A stretch of DNA of 64,000 nucleotides from Bryoerythrophyllum caledonicum (GCA_963971425.1 OZ020514.1:18263406-18327405); one strand, 5' to 3'. Shown: positions 8,881-20,530, numbered from the stretch's first letter. Made by a program: numbers and translations. The notes: a model not told the origin generated them from the sequence alone.

Positions 8881-9773
8881 ATCTAAGTTTCGGTGATGAC
8901 GCGATTGCTCAACCAGTCATAGAAGAGGTCGTCCAAACTGTTGTCCCAGTCATAGATGAGGTCGTCCAAGTTTCAGCGGTGCTCGTAGACGAGATCAATA
9001 AGTGGTGCCAGTATTCTAGAAGAAATACCTAGAGTTCAATCAGATATCGAGGGCAGGTGGTTGAATATTGTGCTGGACCTCAATGGGATTCTATGCACGT
9101 GTGAGTCGTCGTGGCAGGCCAGAGGATCCAGGAACTTTATCCCGTCCATCCACTCGGCTTTGCTGCCGGCCAAGGTAGGCCCTAAACTAGTTTGAGTGCA
9201 ACCTGGTTGTGCTGAATTCCTTAAGCAGTTGACTAAGATTGCCACCATCACGATCTGGAGTTCGATGATGGAATCTACAACACGTCAGATATGTAATTAT
9301 TTTTTTCAACATAGTTCTTTGTACCCTCTCAGGGTCTTTGGTCAGGAGAGTTGCAATAGGATTCCCGAGCGTAGAGTCGGTAGCAAACAATCCACATGAA
9401 GGAATCTGGCACTCAGAAGGACATCTTCTTGAAGACCTTATCGAACCATCTCTTCAATAGGTTGGGTCGTGAGTATACTCCGACAAATACGCTTGTCATT
9501 GACAACAACCCGATTAAGCACATGCTCAATTTGCCGGAGAACGTCCTTCTTTCATCATGGTCGCACAAACATGTTGGCGCGAGAGACGATTTTGTATTGT
9601 TGGAGGAATTGCTGCCATATCTCTCTGACCTTCATCAGTTTTCGCGTGGCCTAGCACAATACCGGGCCGAACATCCCTCTGGTCGGGAGATGTTTTATAA
9701 TGATCAGAAGACGTGTGGTCAGTCTGCGAGTATCTCGAACGCAATCCAAGCGTCTCAGAATCTCCGCTCTTAA
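8881..9773 (+). pseudogene. FCP1/NIF-like HAD phosphatase, broken
   Basis: The reading frame opens after the acceptor at 8880. It begins with a Val-rich repeat (VIEEVVQTVV, VIDEVVQV), then RWLNIVLDLNGILC, which fits motif I of the NIF/FCP1 branch of HAD phosphatases (plant members often read DLNG). PGCAEFLKQL, ITIWSSMME and CNYFFQH follow, then FLKTLSNHLF, TLVIDNNPIKHML (motif IV, normally IDD) and SW. The family dephosphorylates phosphoserine/threonine on proteins such as the RNA polymerase II tail. Damage: a frameshift near 9000, a stop at 9193 where Trp is expected, and a one-base loss near 9390, so three frames must be joined. It lies just downstream of the methyltransferase gene on the same strand inside the same putative transposon. 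The family call is fairly sure; its role in the element is unknown. Confidence 0.65.
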
Positions 9774-9800
9774 TGCCGTTGGGAACGCTTAGATGCCTTT

Positions 9801-9830
9801 TACACTTTAGGTCGGATAGAGCTAAACTGT
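9801..9830. repeat. Degraded AGCTC-type palindrome
   Basis: Arms TACACTTTAGGTC and AGAGCTAAACTGTA surround a disrupted centre. It lies between the phosphatase frame and the next small exon. Confidence 0.55.
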
Positions 9831-10041
9831 ATCAATTGACTGCAGCTTCGATTTTGTAAATTTTGTTGGACCATTTTTTGTGTATTTTTTTTTTATAAAT
9901 GAAATTGAGATGTTTCACCGCTTTGTTGTTGTGGGGATTGGATACCTACTGGTGATGGAATGTCGTGCTATTTTGAATGATTGGAATTTTCATCTATTGT
10001 TCTAAGGTATGTGAGTGTCGCTGTGGTTGAAATTTCTACAG

Positions 10042-10281
10042 GACTGTGACTGTCTGGCGTCCGTGGATTCCTTACTAGGCCCAGAGGAGTTCGCCCTTTC
10101 TCTTCGGAGTAAAGGGCTTTTGTTGCACTCTGCTGCAACCGCGCAATCAACCATGGATTATTCGACCATGGCAGTGGACGACGGAGTTGTTGAAAGCCCT
10201 ATTGCACGGGAGCCAATTCATGAAAGGAACAACTCACCTTCGCCGCAGTGGCCTCGTTTAGTTCCTGGGTCCAGCCTTTAA
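10042..10281 (+). CDS. Small unrecognised exon or terminal exon
   Basis: The frame opens after an acceptor TTTCTACAG ending at 10041 and runs 79 codons to TAA. It starts DCDCLASVDSLLG and ends SPQWPRLVPGSSL. I do not recognise it. It has mixed hydrophobic and acidic character and no clear motif. It could be the last exon of the phosphatase gene, whose preceding donor is unclear, or a small gene. Composition matches the neighbouring exons rather than the AT-rich spacers. Confidence 0.3.
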   Translation, partial: DCDCLASVDSLLGPEEFALSLRSKGLLLHSAATAQSTMDYSTMAVDDGVVESPIAREPIHERNNSPSPQWPRLVPGSSL

Positions 10282-10517
10282 ATCCGGATAATTGTACTCT
10301 AGCAAAGCGTATTCTCTACGGCAGTTAAAAGGATGGTACTTCCCAGCGCTCGCTTGCGGTGCGTGTTATGATGACCTCCAATAAATTGCACTATTGAGAT
10401 GTTTTGGCCTAGACAATTTTGGTTTGTTGTTGAGCTACATTGCACTAATGTAGTTTTGGTTCATTTGAGTTTTTTTTTTTGTTGGAGGTTAAATGTGCTC
10501 TGTGGATCTTTCCTTCT

Positions 10518-10547
10518 GCATTTTAGCTCCATTCGACCTAATGTGCG
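10518..10547. repeat. Degraded AGCTC-type palindrome
   Basis: Arms GCATTTTAGCTC and GACCTAATGTGC remain partly complementary. It is the last member before the right terminus of copy 1. Confidence 0.5.
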
Positions 10548-10658
10548 CTAGGATAAATCTCAATGATTAAATTTTCATGTGTGTTGTGTAGGAGTATTCG
10601 ACCTATAGTGTATTTTTTTGGATTGTGTGTGGGGCCTATTGTGCAAGAACCATCCAGA

Positions 10659-10889
10659 AAATGTCTCCGTCCCCGAACTCTCTCAGGAAATGCTGTTAGA
10701 GGCAAATGCTCTCCTTCCTCCACCCACCGGCACTCGCTTCCCAAATCAAATTGTGACGAGGTGCGTAGGCGGGGTTTGCAGCGTCTTCTAGAGAGTCCAT
10801 TAATGCAAGAGAATGGCGCAACATGGACAAGGCAACGTCAGAGGGCTTTTTTGAAGACGCGTATAGAGGCTTATGGTGGAACTCCGTAG
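10659..10889 (+). pseudogene. Unrecognised coding remnant
   Basis: One frame reads VSVPELSQEMLLEANALL then PPPTGTRFPNQIV, which looks protein-like, but it soon meets stops. Another frame stays open to 10889 with Arg-rich composition. Possible acceptors lie at 10591 and just before 10655. No family is recognised. It may be a further damaged exon of the transposon. Confidence 0.25.
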
Positions 10890-11150
10890 ACCATTTGATT
10901 AGTGATAGGACGATTGTGTTTTGCCTTGGGGTGAATGAGTGTTGTTTGTGATTTTTTTCATGAAGTTTTAAATAAAGCTTGGAATAATGGTACATGCTTC
11001 TTTTACCGTTACCATTTTTTGGGACATTCGGCTAATTTGGTCCATCCATGTAATGAAATATAGTATTGTTGGTGCATTGTTGATATGCTTTGCACCTACA
11101 ATTGTCTATATATATTGATACTTTAAAGATCATATATCTTCAAAATCATG

Positions 11151-11180
11151 GAAATCTCCCATTATAACGAATATGGTGTT
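11151..11180 (-). repeat. Terminal inverted repeat, right end of copy 1
   Basis: Read on the minus strand this begins AACACCATATTCGTTATAAT, continues GGGAGATTTC, and the match goes on inward through CATGATTTTGA. This equals the left end of the MITE at 55335 with few differences. The gag-like element resumes at 11181. Confidence 0.75.
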
Positions 11181-11960
11181 ATTTGTTTCTCACAACAAAA
11201 CACTCAATCACCACAATTTTTGAAATAACAAAATTGTGCAAAATAGAAAACGCTCTCAGCGAAAAAAAACAAGATGATGAGCTTCCCAAAACTCATCTAC
11301 AAAGTACTAACTAAGTTTCTCTAAACCTAGAATCTACCTTATCCACGAAAAATATGGAAAATCCTATTTTAAAAGCAAAAAGGTCTTATTCCAAAAATTC
11401 GGAAGTCGAATCTCGGATCCAAAATTTATGGATCTTCAATCCAGATTTTCTGCTTCTAACTGATAAGGTAGTTTAGGAATTTCTTAGCCTAGGATTTGGT
11501 AGCCGGGTGCAATTTAGAGCCCCATAGTTAATCGTTATTGAACCTAGCTGACCAAAATTCCTAACCATGGAGTGATCTCACTTTTCTTCCTAAGACTCCT
11601 ACGCCTGGGGATTGCCTCTTTTGCTGCCCTATCGATCTCTGGCTAATCCGGAGTCGACTCCAGCTCTATGTCCTTCCGGCCGGAAGAAGGTTCCGAATCT
11701 TTTGCTGATGGTGCTCTTGCTTGTGGTGAGGATGACCGGACTCTAGTGCCTGGAAGGTCTCAAAAACTTCCACTAGGATTGATATCCATGTCGGTCACCG
11801 TTCGGACGAGAGTAGAGGACTCTTCCGCTATTGAACTAGGGAGGGAGACTCCGACGGATTTAGGAAGGGGAAAGGGGTTTCTTGCGAGAGACCTTCCGGC
11901 ATGACGCTCTGCCACTTCTGGAGTGTCTCTGTGCTGGGAAATTGTACCCCTGTCGTAGTA
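11181..11960 (-). pseudogene. 3' part of old gag-like element G
   Basis: On the minus strand the frame continues from the segment at 15803: after a variable stretch it reads DMDINPSGSF and ends with IPRRRSLRKKS, a basic tail also seen in element F. Below the coding end, short matches to the 3' region of E (ACAAGATGATGA, TACTAACTA) continue down to the transposon boundary. The coding part is interrupted by at least one stop. It is the C-terminal piece of a gag-like gene split by D1, and its own 3' end was cut off by transposon copy 1. Confidence 0.65.
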
Positions 11961-14900
11961 TGTAGAGTGAATATTCCTCTGGATAGCACTTAATTGGAGC
12001 TAAATGTGTCCGGAATAACCGCTCTAAATTCGTTCCCACAGAGACCTATTGTTTCTTTCTTGAATGATAAGTAAATTGACAGCTATCCTCCTATCACCTA
12101 CCAGTTAGCATTCCTATTCTACGCCCTATCTATTCATCCGGATCCTTCCGGATGGCGGATGTTGCTTCCTACTAACCTCCGGATCCTTCCAGTTTCCAGA
12201 AGGTCAGATGGAGTTTTTCTTCCGGAGGTTTTAAACAAGTGGCCGGGTACCACTGATCCTATTTTGTGTAAGTGGCCGGATTCCCCACTGCCTCGTAATT
12301 TAAAGTGGCTAGACACCCACTGCCCTGAAACTTATAGTGGCTGGACACCCACTCTCCCTATATTGCTAACTGGTCGTTGGTTTGTTGTTTCCGGATTCAC
12401 TCTCTCACATTATCCGGAAGGCCTTCCGAATACGATCACTTAGAGGCTCGCCCGGACTACAACGACATTTCGGTTGATGATCAGTGGTTCTGTGAGGTGT
12501 GAAGGGTAGATCTGCATTTGGACTTCCTTCTAGACATACACCACAGGCTTTTCCATCTATCGTAAGGGGAAATTCCGGCCGCAACCAGAATCCGGGTTCA
12601 CACGGATTGTCCGTGCCCTAGGAGCTACCAGGCCCACCACCTAAAGTAGCCTCCCTCCCCCTCCAGGCTCCTTCCGGTCATCGAGGATCGTCAGACTCTA
12701 TCTAACCTCTCCTTCAGCTGTTCCGGGCGCTCTCCCACAGCAAGTCCCAACCGGTTATACTAGATGCTTATCCGTGAACCACTTCAGGTTCAAGAACTAC
12801 TTCACAAATCATCAACCACAATGGGCCTTATCCTTCCCTCATGAAACAATACACCATCAGCATAACTTCAAGAAGAGAAAATATACTAACAAAAAATATC
12901 CTTCGTGAAAAGAGAAAGAACAAGACCCTGAGCCGGCTAAGACTCAGGTATTAAGTAACCGCTACAACTAATCTGAAAATCTGATCTAAGAAACTAAAAA
13001 TCCGGAAAATCCTATCCTAAAAGTGAAAGGGATCTTATCCCTTGAAATCTGGAATTCAAAACCCAGATCCGGAAATTTCGGATCTGAGATCCGATTTTCG
13101 CGGATCTAATTCAAAACTTAAGAAGGGTTTTCTTTAGTCTACCGTGTGATAGCCAGGTGCAAGCTTGAGCCCCATCGTTAATCGCTATCATACTTTGGCC
13201 CTAAAGATTCTAATCTACGGAGTAACCTGGTTCTGCCTCTCACTGCTACGGCGCGAAGGTGTAACCTGTGCTGGTGCGGCGCCGGCCTCGGTTTGCGCCG
13301 GAATGGATGCTGGTAGCTCCGGTACAGAGGTCGGTACCTACATCCCTGGTCCGGACGGTGTATCCGGATCTTCTGTTGTTGCGGTCCGGGCTGATGGTGC
13401 GTTTGTACGGTCTTCGAGGCTCGGAAGGTCCCGGAAGCTACCACTAGGGCTTACCACGATGGGTGTCGCTGCAGAGCTTCCAAGTAAAGGGTCCGTCACT
13501 CGTGGCACCGGAGATGGAGACTCTGAGGGAATTCGGAAGGGCAACGGGGGTACTGCCTGATTCCTGGGTATCTCCTCCCACTTCTGCATACTCTCCGTGC
13601 TTGGAAAGGCCACCCCATTCCAACTCATCGGAGAGTTAAAGTCCGGCGTTCCTACGAGATCGTTGAACTCTCCGGTGAGGGACTTCGGCGTTTCGGCTGA
13701 AGGTTTGGGTGAAGAGCCGGCCGGAAGTTGGGGCGGGGAAGCAGCTGCCGGTCCGGATGGGGATCCGGACGGACCAGCTGCGGTTCCAGACGGTCTAGCC
13801 GCGTCTGGAGCAGGAGGTGCCGGGAACGGAGGTGGAGCTTCTGGTACTGTCGAGGCTGCCGCCACGAGATCCCTCGCTAGCTCTTGTATCTTGGTCCAGG
13901 TGCTCTCCATCTTCCGGCTGTGATCCACTAGGAATCGGATGACCTGCCCCTTGTTGAGCTTCTCGTTCTTCTCCAAGCTCTCCGTATAGAGCAGCGCCCG
14001 GTTGACCGTATCTATCGGAAAGTCCAACGTTGTGCGGATATCTGTCAAGGTCTGAGAGGCTGCCCGGACCTTTGCTTCTGCCACCACTCGTGCATGTTGT
14101 GCTGCATCTCGTGCAGCTTCCGCCTGCCAGACCTGACCCCAGAGCTGGGTGTTGATCTTGGTTATAGTGGCGTTCTCCTGCTCCAGTCTTCTGACGGAAG
14201 TGTGCCTCTCCTTCATCAGTCTGAGCTGTGCCATGAGGTTAGTGGTGTCCTCCAGTCCTACTGCCTCCAAGACGGCCACGATCATGGCGTGCCTCTCCCG
14301 GATCTCTCCTTCCTGGATCCTCGTCTGCCAGACAATATGTCTGCAGAGCTCGTGAACGTCCACCGGTATGTCGCCACTGATGCTTGGGACAAACGTAGGT
14401 CCCGGCTCTGATCCAGTTGCGAATCGTTCGTCTTCTGTGGCTGGTTCCGATGCGGTTGGTGGTGCTGCTGCTGGGCTTTGAGGCGGAATTGTTGACTGAG
14501 GCCGGCATGCTCCAGAGGCTTCCGGAGTCTTCTGCACCGAGCAACTCCGCTTCCGGTTCGGTCTTCGGAGTATGAGGGAGGATGACGACTTCTCCATCTC
14601 AAAGTCCGTCGACTCTTCCGGCTCCTCATTTGTCTCCATCCCTCCGTATGACTGGATGGTGAGCAGGCTATCGTACTCGGCCTGCTCATCTGGACTCAAC
14701 ATCTTCTGCTTTGCGTACATATGGGCCAGGTAGGTGGAAAGGGGTGATGGGGTTTTCCGGGCTCTTGGCGGGTTCTTCACCATCGTGTCGATCTGCTCGT
14801 CCATGATGGCTGCCCAATCGACGGACAGCTTCCCTCTCATCGACCCCAGAATCAGTGTAGCTAACTTGGCCACTATCCGTTTAGGTTTCTCGGGGTGGAA

Positions 14901-15802
14901 AATGGGATTAAAGAATGCCATAACTAACCTGGCATTCGGATCGGTGAGGTCGTTGAGGACGTACCCGTCTTTAGGGTTTGCCTTCGCGCGGAACTCGCCC
15001 TTCAGGATGGCGTCGTTGCGCTTCGCCACCTTGATCGTCCGTGCTCGGATCTCGTAAGTGTCTCTCTAGAGTGTTGTGGTCCAGACCTCCAGATGCGCCC
15101 TGATCTTCTGCGCGTACTGGCTTGGTGGCTCTCCCAGGAGCTCCGCCATCATTGTTTTGCTCTGGAAGGCCCATGGTGTCGCTAAATGGCCTTTACAAAC
15201 CATAATCTCGAGAAAGCTCTCTAAAACCCGGTAGGTCTTGACCGGCTTCGGAATCTCCGGAGTCACCTTCTACAGTAGCAGGGCTTTGGCTGCTGGATTT
15301 TTACCCTTCTTGCCCGCCATCCGTGCCCACCTCTCCGTGAACTTGCATCTCGCAATGGTGTCCAGAATTCCTGCACGCACTGACCTCACCAAGTCCCTCG
15401 TGCTACGCTAACTCTGCGCTACCGTCCTACACAAAGGCCGGATGTGAAACCCTAAAAAAATGCGCTGAGCGGAAGGGGAAATGAGACTGCTGGAAACCCT
15501 AAAAGATTGGCGCGCAGGACTGCCAGTCGTGTTTTATATCTGACGCCTTCGTACGGAAAACCGTTACGCGTCATAATGGCATTTCCGGATCCGGCCATCA
15601 CCATACTCCGGTTTCGCAGTTTCCAGGAAGAGTGCTGTATTTACCTCCTTTTAGGATTCCGGCACGGTATTAAAATCTTATTTTGTTCTATGAACTACTT
15701 ATGCTCTTATGACTAATTAACTACCTAATTTTTTTAATTTTTCTTTATTTTCTTCCGGATTTGGTATTAAGTTCCGGAAGTAAGTGGGAACACCTTCCCA
15801 CA
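11961..15802 (-). mobile_element. Gag-like element D1 (inserted in G)
   Basis: On the minus strand the element starts TGTGGGAAGGTGTTCCCAC at 15802 and ends ..CTCTACA at 11961, about ten bases short of the usual AACTGCAACA end. It is nearly identical to D2 (41223-45015), with the core 12780-15220 showing no difference by eye. It interrupts G inside the codons after LIGTPN. A clear target-site duplication is not visible, perhaps because the 3' end is truncated. The unit carries one long gag-like frame and no reverse transcriptase or integrase, and its two ends are not direct repeats. Confidence 0.75.
13338..15320 (-). pseudogene. Gag-like protein of D1, two in-frame TAG codons
   Basis: The frame starts MAGKKGKNPA and should run about 660 codons. 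TAG codons at 15270 (CAG in D2) and 15066 (Trp in A, C and E) interrupt it, leaving an open 563-codon stretch. An N-terminal alpha-helical domain contains NPIFHPEKPKRIVAK and VDWAAIMDEQ..L..YLAHMY, shared by all seven relatives in the window. A Pro/Ser-rich linker, a coiled-coil segment with LDFPIDTVNRALLYTESLEK, and a long Pro/Ala/Ser-rich tail follow. The fold resembles plant gag-like or putative-plant-transposon (Transposase_32-type) proteins in organisation; that family link is from memory. No zinc knuckle, protease or polymerase is present. A structural particle or nucleic-acid-binding role is inference. Confidence 0.6.
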
Positions 15803-17925
15803 TATTCGGAGTCCCAATGAGATCAATGAAATCTCCGGGAGGTGTTTGTAGAGTTTCGGCTGTAGGTCTGCGTGGAGTCTTGGATGGCCCGGTCCTCACT
15901 GGCATTGCAAGTGCTTCCTCTGGAACTTGGGTCTCGCGTGCCTTCGAGCTGTCGAGGTCAGGTTCTTTACTAGCTCCTACATCGTGCTCCAAATCTCTTC
16001 CATGTTCTGGTTGTGGTCCAAGAGGGACCAAATGAGTTGTCCCATGTTCAGCTTCTCGTCCTTCTCCACACTCTCGATGTAGAGGAGAGCCCTATTGATC
16101 GTGTCCACCGAAAATTCTAGGGCGGTACGAACCTCCATCAAGGCCTGGGCAAAGGCATAAACCTTCGCTTCCGCCTCGTCTCTTGCCTTTTAGGCCCCTT
16201 CCTGAGCAAATTCCGGGTGCTCCACCCATTTCTAGAGCCAGACATTGGTTCGGGTGAGGATGGCTGGTTGCTCCTCCTACTGCCGGAGTAGGCCTTCCTT
16301 GGCCTTTAGCTCCTTAAGCCTTGGAAGGAGATCCACAGAGTCGTTAGCTCCCACCTCTCTCGTGTTGGCTACAATCATGTCCGTCTGATCCCTAATCTCC
16401 TCGTTCTGAATCATTGTTCGCTAGACCACATGGTGCCACAGCTCCGTAATATCTTCTAAGATGCGGCCGGTCATTACATGGGAAAAGTCGGTCCCGGTTC
16501 TACTCCGGTTGGGTCAGGTCTGGCCGGTTGAGATGGGGCCGATTAGGATGCGGTCTGGATGCGATTGGTTTGCTCCGGAGGGTGGTGATTCAGCCGGTGT
16601 CTACGTTGCCCTTTCCTGCGGAGGCTCGCTCAGACCCGCTAGTTCTAAAGTCTTGTGGACTCACCTGCTCCTCTTCCGGGTTCTCTAGGTGATAAGTGTA
16701 GATGACGGTGGTGACTTTGTGTCTTTAGATTCCTCCTTTTCATCATCCGTTTTCCACCCACCATATGATTGGATGCTGAGAGGTTTATCAAACTCATCCC
16801 GTTCCTCCGGGTTCAGTAGCTTCTTCTTGGTGTATAGGTATGCCACGTATGTGGATAGGGGTGCTGCAGTCTTCGTCACCTTTGGAATATTTTCTACCAT
16901 CCGGTCGACCTGGTCTCCCATCAGCGCCGCATAATTTACCGTATGCTACCCTTGCATTGCTCCAAGGAACTGGCTAGCCATCTTTGCAACTACCCTCTTC
17001 GGCTTTTCTGGATGGAAAATGGGATTTAGGAAGGCAATTACTAACTTGGCGTCCGGATCCTTGAGATCTCCAGATACGTATCCGTCCCTTGGGTTGGCGG
17101 TTTGGAGAAACTCCACTTTCAGAAAGTTGTCGTTGCAATCAGCCACCTTTACCTTTCCTTGTCGGAAGCTGTAGGTTTCCCTCCAAGCTTCAGTTGTCCA
17201 TTCTCTCGGATGAGCTCTAGTGCGGCCGTGGTACTAGTTTGGCGGCTCTCCCGCGAGCTTTGTCACCATGGCTTCACTCTAGAACGCCCACCATGTCCTT
17301 TATAGGCTGTTGCAATCCATCACCTCCAAGTAGCTCTCGAGAGTCCTCAACTCCTCCTATGATGTAGGTAACTCCGGAGCCACCTTCTAAGGCATGAGGG
17401 ATCCGGCAGCCGGAGTCTTGCCCTTCTTTCCTGCCATCCTACCTCACCTCTCAATTATCTTGTGCCTCGCGATCTTTCCAGAAGCCCTTGCACGCATTGA
17501 CCTCTCAAAAACCCTCGTTTTCAAAGACTACTTTTGCAATAAGGAACCAGAAGACGGAAGGTAGAAAAGAGCAGAGAAGAGAGCGTAGAAACGACAAACG
17601 AGAAATAATGGCGCCCTCTCTACCAAATGCGTTTTATTTCGGACACGATGTACAGACGCGTTTTATTTTGGGCACAATGTATAGATGCCGTTTCCGGATC
17701 CGGATACCATCCGGATTGTTCCGACCGGTTTCGGATTCCACCGAACTCCGGTTTCCGAATTTTCGGAAACGAATAGTAACCATCATGTTTTAAAGATGTC
17801 GGTTTGGTAGTCAGAACTTATTTTTACCTAGGCCCTAATTATGCTATTAAATTAGAGTTTATTGCCAAATTTATTTATTTCCTTCAATTCCTTTTCGGAT
17901 ATAAAGCTAATGTCTGGAACCCAAT
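15803..17925 (-). pseudogene. 5' part of old gag-like element G
   Basis: Minus-strand frames give DNFLKVEFLQTANPRDGYV, NPIFHPEKPKRVVAKMA and VRMVENIPK-like segments, then a coiled-coil region and GDFIDLIGTPN, where D1 is inserted. The frame has many stops (for example after AMQG and in the coiled coil). The 5' end is near 17925, where a plus-strand protease fragment begins. Divergence from D1 shows it is an older insertion. Confidence 0.65.
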
Positions 17926-17929
17926 GGAA

Positions 17930-18888
17930 ATGCCTTCCACTAACAGCAACTCCACCCGAGCTACCTTCCTACATGTTATGTTGGACTCCGGAGCTCAGCT
18001 AGTGATGATTCTCAAGCACCTAGCTCAGGATTTGGAACTAGGTGCTTCGACCTTGAGCCTTGCCCATTTACGATTGTTACATCAATGGGGGGCATGGAGA
18101 AGGCCATGGGCTACACCCGACATCCGTTGTGGTTGATGTTCGGCGTGAGATCTAGTCTTTTATTCTCTCACATATCTCTCCAGTGCACTGTAAGTGGCGC
18201 TACCAACTACGACATTCTCGTAGGTAAGCAAGCGTTTTATGCCCTCGGACTTGGAGTGGATAACTGGACGGAGGAGGCTTGGATTAGGCATGGATGGTCT
18301 GCCCGTGATGGCAAAAAGGAGCTCATTCCCGTTGTCTTCGTAGCTAGCGCGGTGACTTCCACGGCGGATGCAATGTTCGAGTGCAGTGCCTGGGCATCCA
18401 ATTTGCAATGTGGTTCTACGCTTTGGGAGGAGAAATATGCTATTATGTTAGGGGTAGCGGAATCATGTGAGCACAAATCAGTGGAGATCCCTGCACATCA
18501 TTGCAAGGATCTTCGTTCTCCATTGGGAACTCAATTGGAGCTCACACGCCGGAGTCGAAAAATTGTGGATGCTATTGATGCTCCACTGCTTTTGGTAGAC
18601 TCTTCAACTCCGTTGTTGGCTTACACTATTCCGTGGCGACCACCGGATGAGGGTATTATCCTTGCGGAGCTATTTGCTGATATCGATACGGGGCTCGCGG
18701 TTGTATTAGAAGCCCAGCTCAAGGTACGACAATTCATCCACGTGGACAGTGGCTTTGCAGCCAACCGTGCCGCTCACCATCACATTCAGCATCTTCTAGC
18801 GTTGTATCCGGAGCAGTTACCACCTTCTACGATTGGAGGGTGTCTTGGCAAATTGCCACGTCATGTGACGTTGAGCAATAAGGATGAT
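17930..18888 (+). pseudogene. Retropepsin joined to the N-terminal part of a cytosine-5 DNA methyltransferase
   Basis: The first part reads MLDSGAQLVMI (aspartic protease DSG) and, after a frame change near 18060, CTVSGATNYDILVGKQAF, the usual protease C-terminal half, then WTEEAWIRHGW and GKKELIPVVF. Downstream the same frame gives GIILAELFADIDTGLAVVLE, corresponding to C5-methyltransferase motif I (F-x-G-x-G, here altered), then VDSGFAANRAAHHHIQHL, LPPSTIGGCLGKLPRHVTL. Motif IV (Pro-Cys) should follow but the sequence is cut by the LTR at 18889. In other genomes such methyltransferases ride inside gypsy-type polyproteins, presumably methylating DNA; here it is truncated and mutated. The protease is clear; the methyltransferase call rests on motif order and spacing. 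Confidence 0.6.
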
Positions 18889-20530
18889 TGTAGCCCAAAA
18901 AATCCACTCTCCAAAACACCCAAGACTCACACAAGTCTCCCCATGATTCTAATTCTTCCCAGGATGGTCTAGCATCTAATGTTAAGTAGTTTGTCTTTAA
19001 TTGTTGGTCAAAAGCTATCTTCTATTGAATTACTCATGTTTATACACTTGTTTTTAGGGAATTAAGCCTTAAAATGCCTCACTCTTAACATTCCACTCTT
19101 AAGGGATTAGTCCCAAGGATTTTAGTGCTTAGGTAGAGCCTTGCTCCGCTAAAGAGCCTTGCTCTTTAATTAACTATGAATGTGCATGTAAGTTAGTTTC
19201 CTAGTCTTTGCCCTCTTCGGCTCTTGGATACTATCCATTGCACTCATCGTTTGTTCCGTAATTAAATCCATTAGAATTCACAAATTTACCTCGTGCAATT
19301 TGATCCACTTCTCACGTACGTCCAACAGTTCACGTACTCACGTCTTCATCACAAGTGTTAGACTCAAACAACACACAAGTTGGATTAAGCCTCTAAATAA
19401 TTCTACTCTAAGATCCGTCTTAAGTCTAACCTATCTATTAGTCCTTAACACTGAAATGCAAAAAGAGTATCTTCACTCTTACACTTACGTGACTTAAGTT
19501 CTATAATTCAGACTTAAGTTATATTATTTATCCCTATCTTCTTACTCATTGTAGGCTTAAGTTTTCTTATTTATACATGCATAAGACTCCCGTCTTATGT
19601 CTTAATACTTAAGTTTCCACACTTAAACTTAAGTCTTACATCAACTACTTATGCATTCCTCACACTAATGCATTAAGTTACTTACTCTAAATTAACTCCT
19701 AAATGCTTCACTCACATTTAGAATTATCACTTTAACATCCACAATGTCACTTTGACATAGTTAGGTTCTTTACCTAACTAAAGCTCTTGAAGATTTAATA
19801 TGCACATTTCACTTATATGCGATATATTAAATTGAATTCATTAGCACATATAATTTCATGCCACATGAACAATTAGGATGATATCCTAATTTCTACAATG
19901 AAGTTCTAAATAATTAATGCATTTATGCATAGGAATTTATTCACAATTAATACCTCATGCATACAATTGCATTTACAAAACACAATGTCAAATTTATTCT
20001 ATGAAGATCTAATATTATTGCAGTTATACGTATGACTCAAGTCACACACAAGACTTTAGATATGCAAATTCAATAATAATTATATATATATATATAATTA
20101 AATACTCTTACAACATTAAGAGTCATCAACTAGCTTTTTCACTTAAAACTAGGGCTCACTCCAATCTTCCTCCAAGGAATTGCTATGGTAATGGCAAAGA
20201 ATGCTAAAAATTCAAGCTAGTCATTCTACTCTAAATCCAAGAGGCACACGTCTTGGAAAACGATTTTCCCTAGAATTAACCAACAAGATTAATTCCACTA
20301 AATCCTCACATCTATTCATATCAAATCATGAAAAGGCACACCCTTCCCAAAGGATGCGAGTTCAACCTTTTTTCTATTATTTCCTAATTCTTGGATATGA
20401 ATAGGCACTTTTTGATTAATTAACTACTTAGTGTAAACTTAATCATTAATTCTTTAATTCTCAATATATCTACAACCATTTTTACACTTAATTTTTTGAA
20501 AAATATTATTTTAAGGATTTAGGCTCTACA
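18889..20530 (-). mobile_element. 3' LTR of a minus-strand retroelement
   Basis: On the minus strand it begins TGTAGAGCCTAAATCC at 20530 and ends GGGCTACA at 18889 (TG..CA). A polypurine tract sits just upstream at 20531-20545. A second member lies at 50448-52897, alignable end to end except for a 612-bp insertion and an expanded ACTTAAGT array. The 3' flank is ATGAT (18884-18888). It cut the C5-methyltransferase fragment. Confidence 0.7.

Larger units (their letters stand above)
1..11180 (+). mobile_element. Right-hand part of a putative large TIR DNA transposon (copy 1)
   Basis: The right boundary is the terminal repeat at 11151-11180, which reads AACACCATATTC on the minus strand and is shared with the MITE at 55335-55497 and with the end at 35221. 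Beyond it the older gag-like element resumes, so this looks like an insertion into that element. The interior holds two plus-strand genes (ParB-like/DNA methyltransferase and FCP1-like phosphatase) and at least 15 AGCTCGA-type palindromes. No matching left terminus was found between position 1 and the first gene, so the element probably begins outside the window. That all of this is one mobile unit is inference from the shared end and the shared palindromes. I know of no described superfamily with this cargo. Confidence 0.5.

Noticed and set aside
18237-18476. Minus-strand open frames opposite the protease/methyltransferase fragment
   Set aside because: They are shadows: only the plus-strand frame has protease and methyltransferase motifs.
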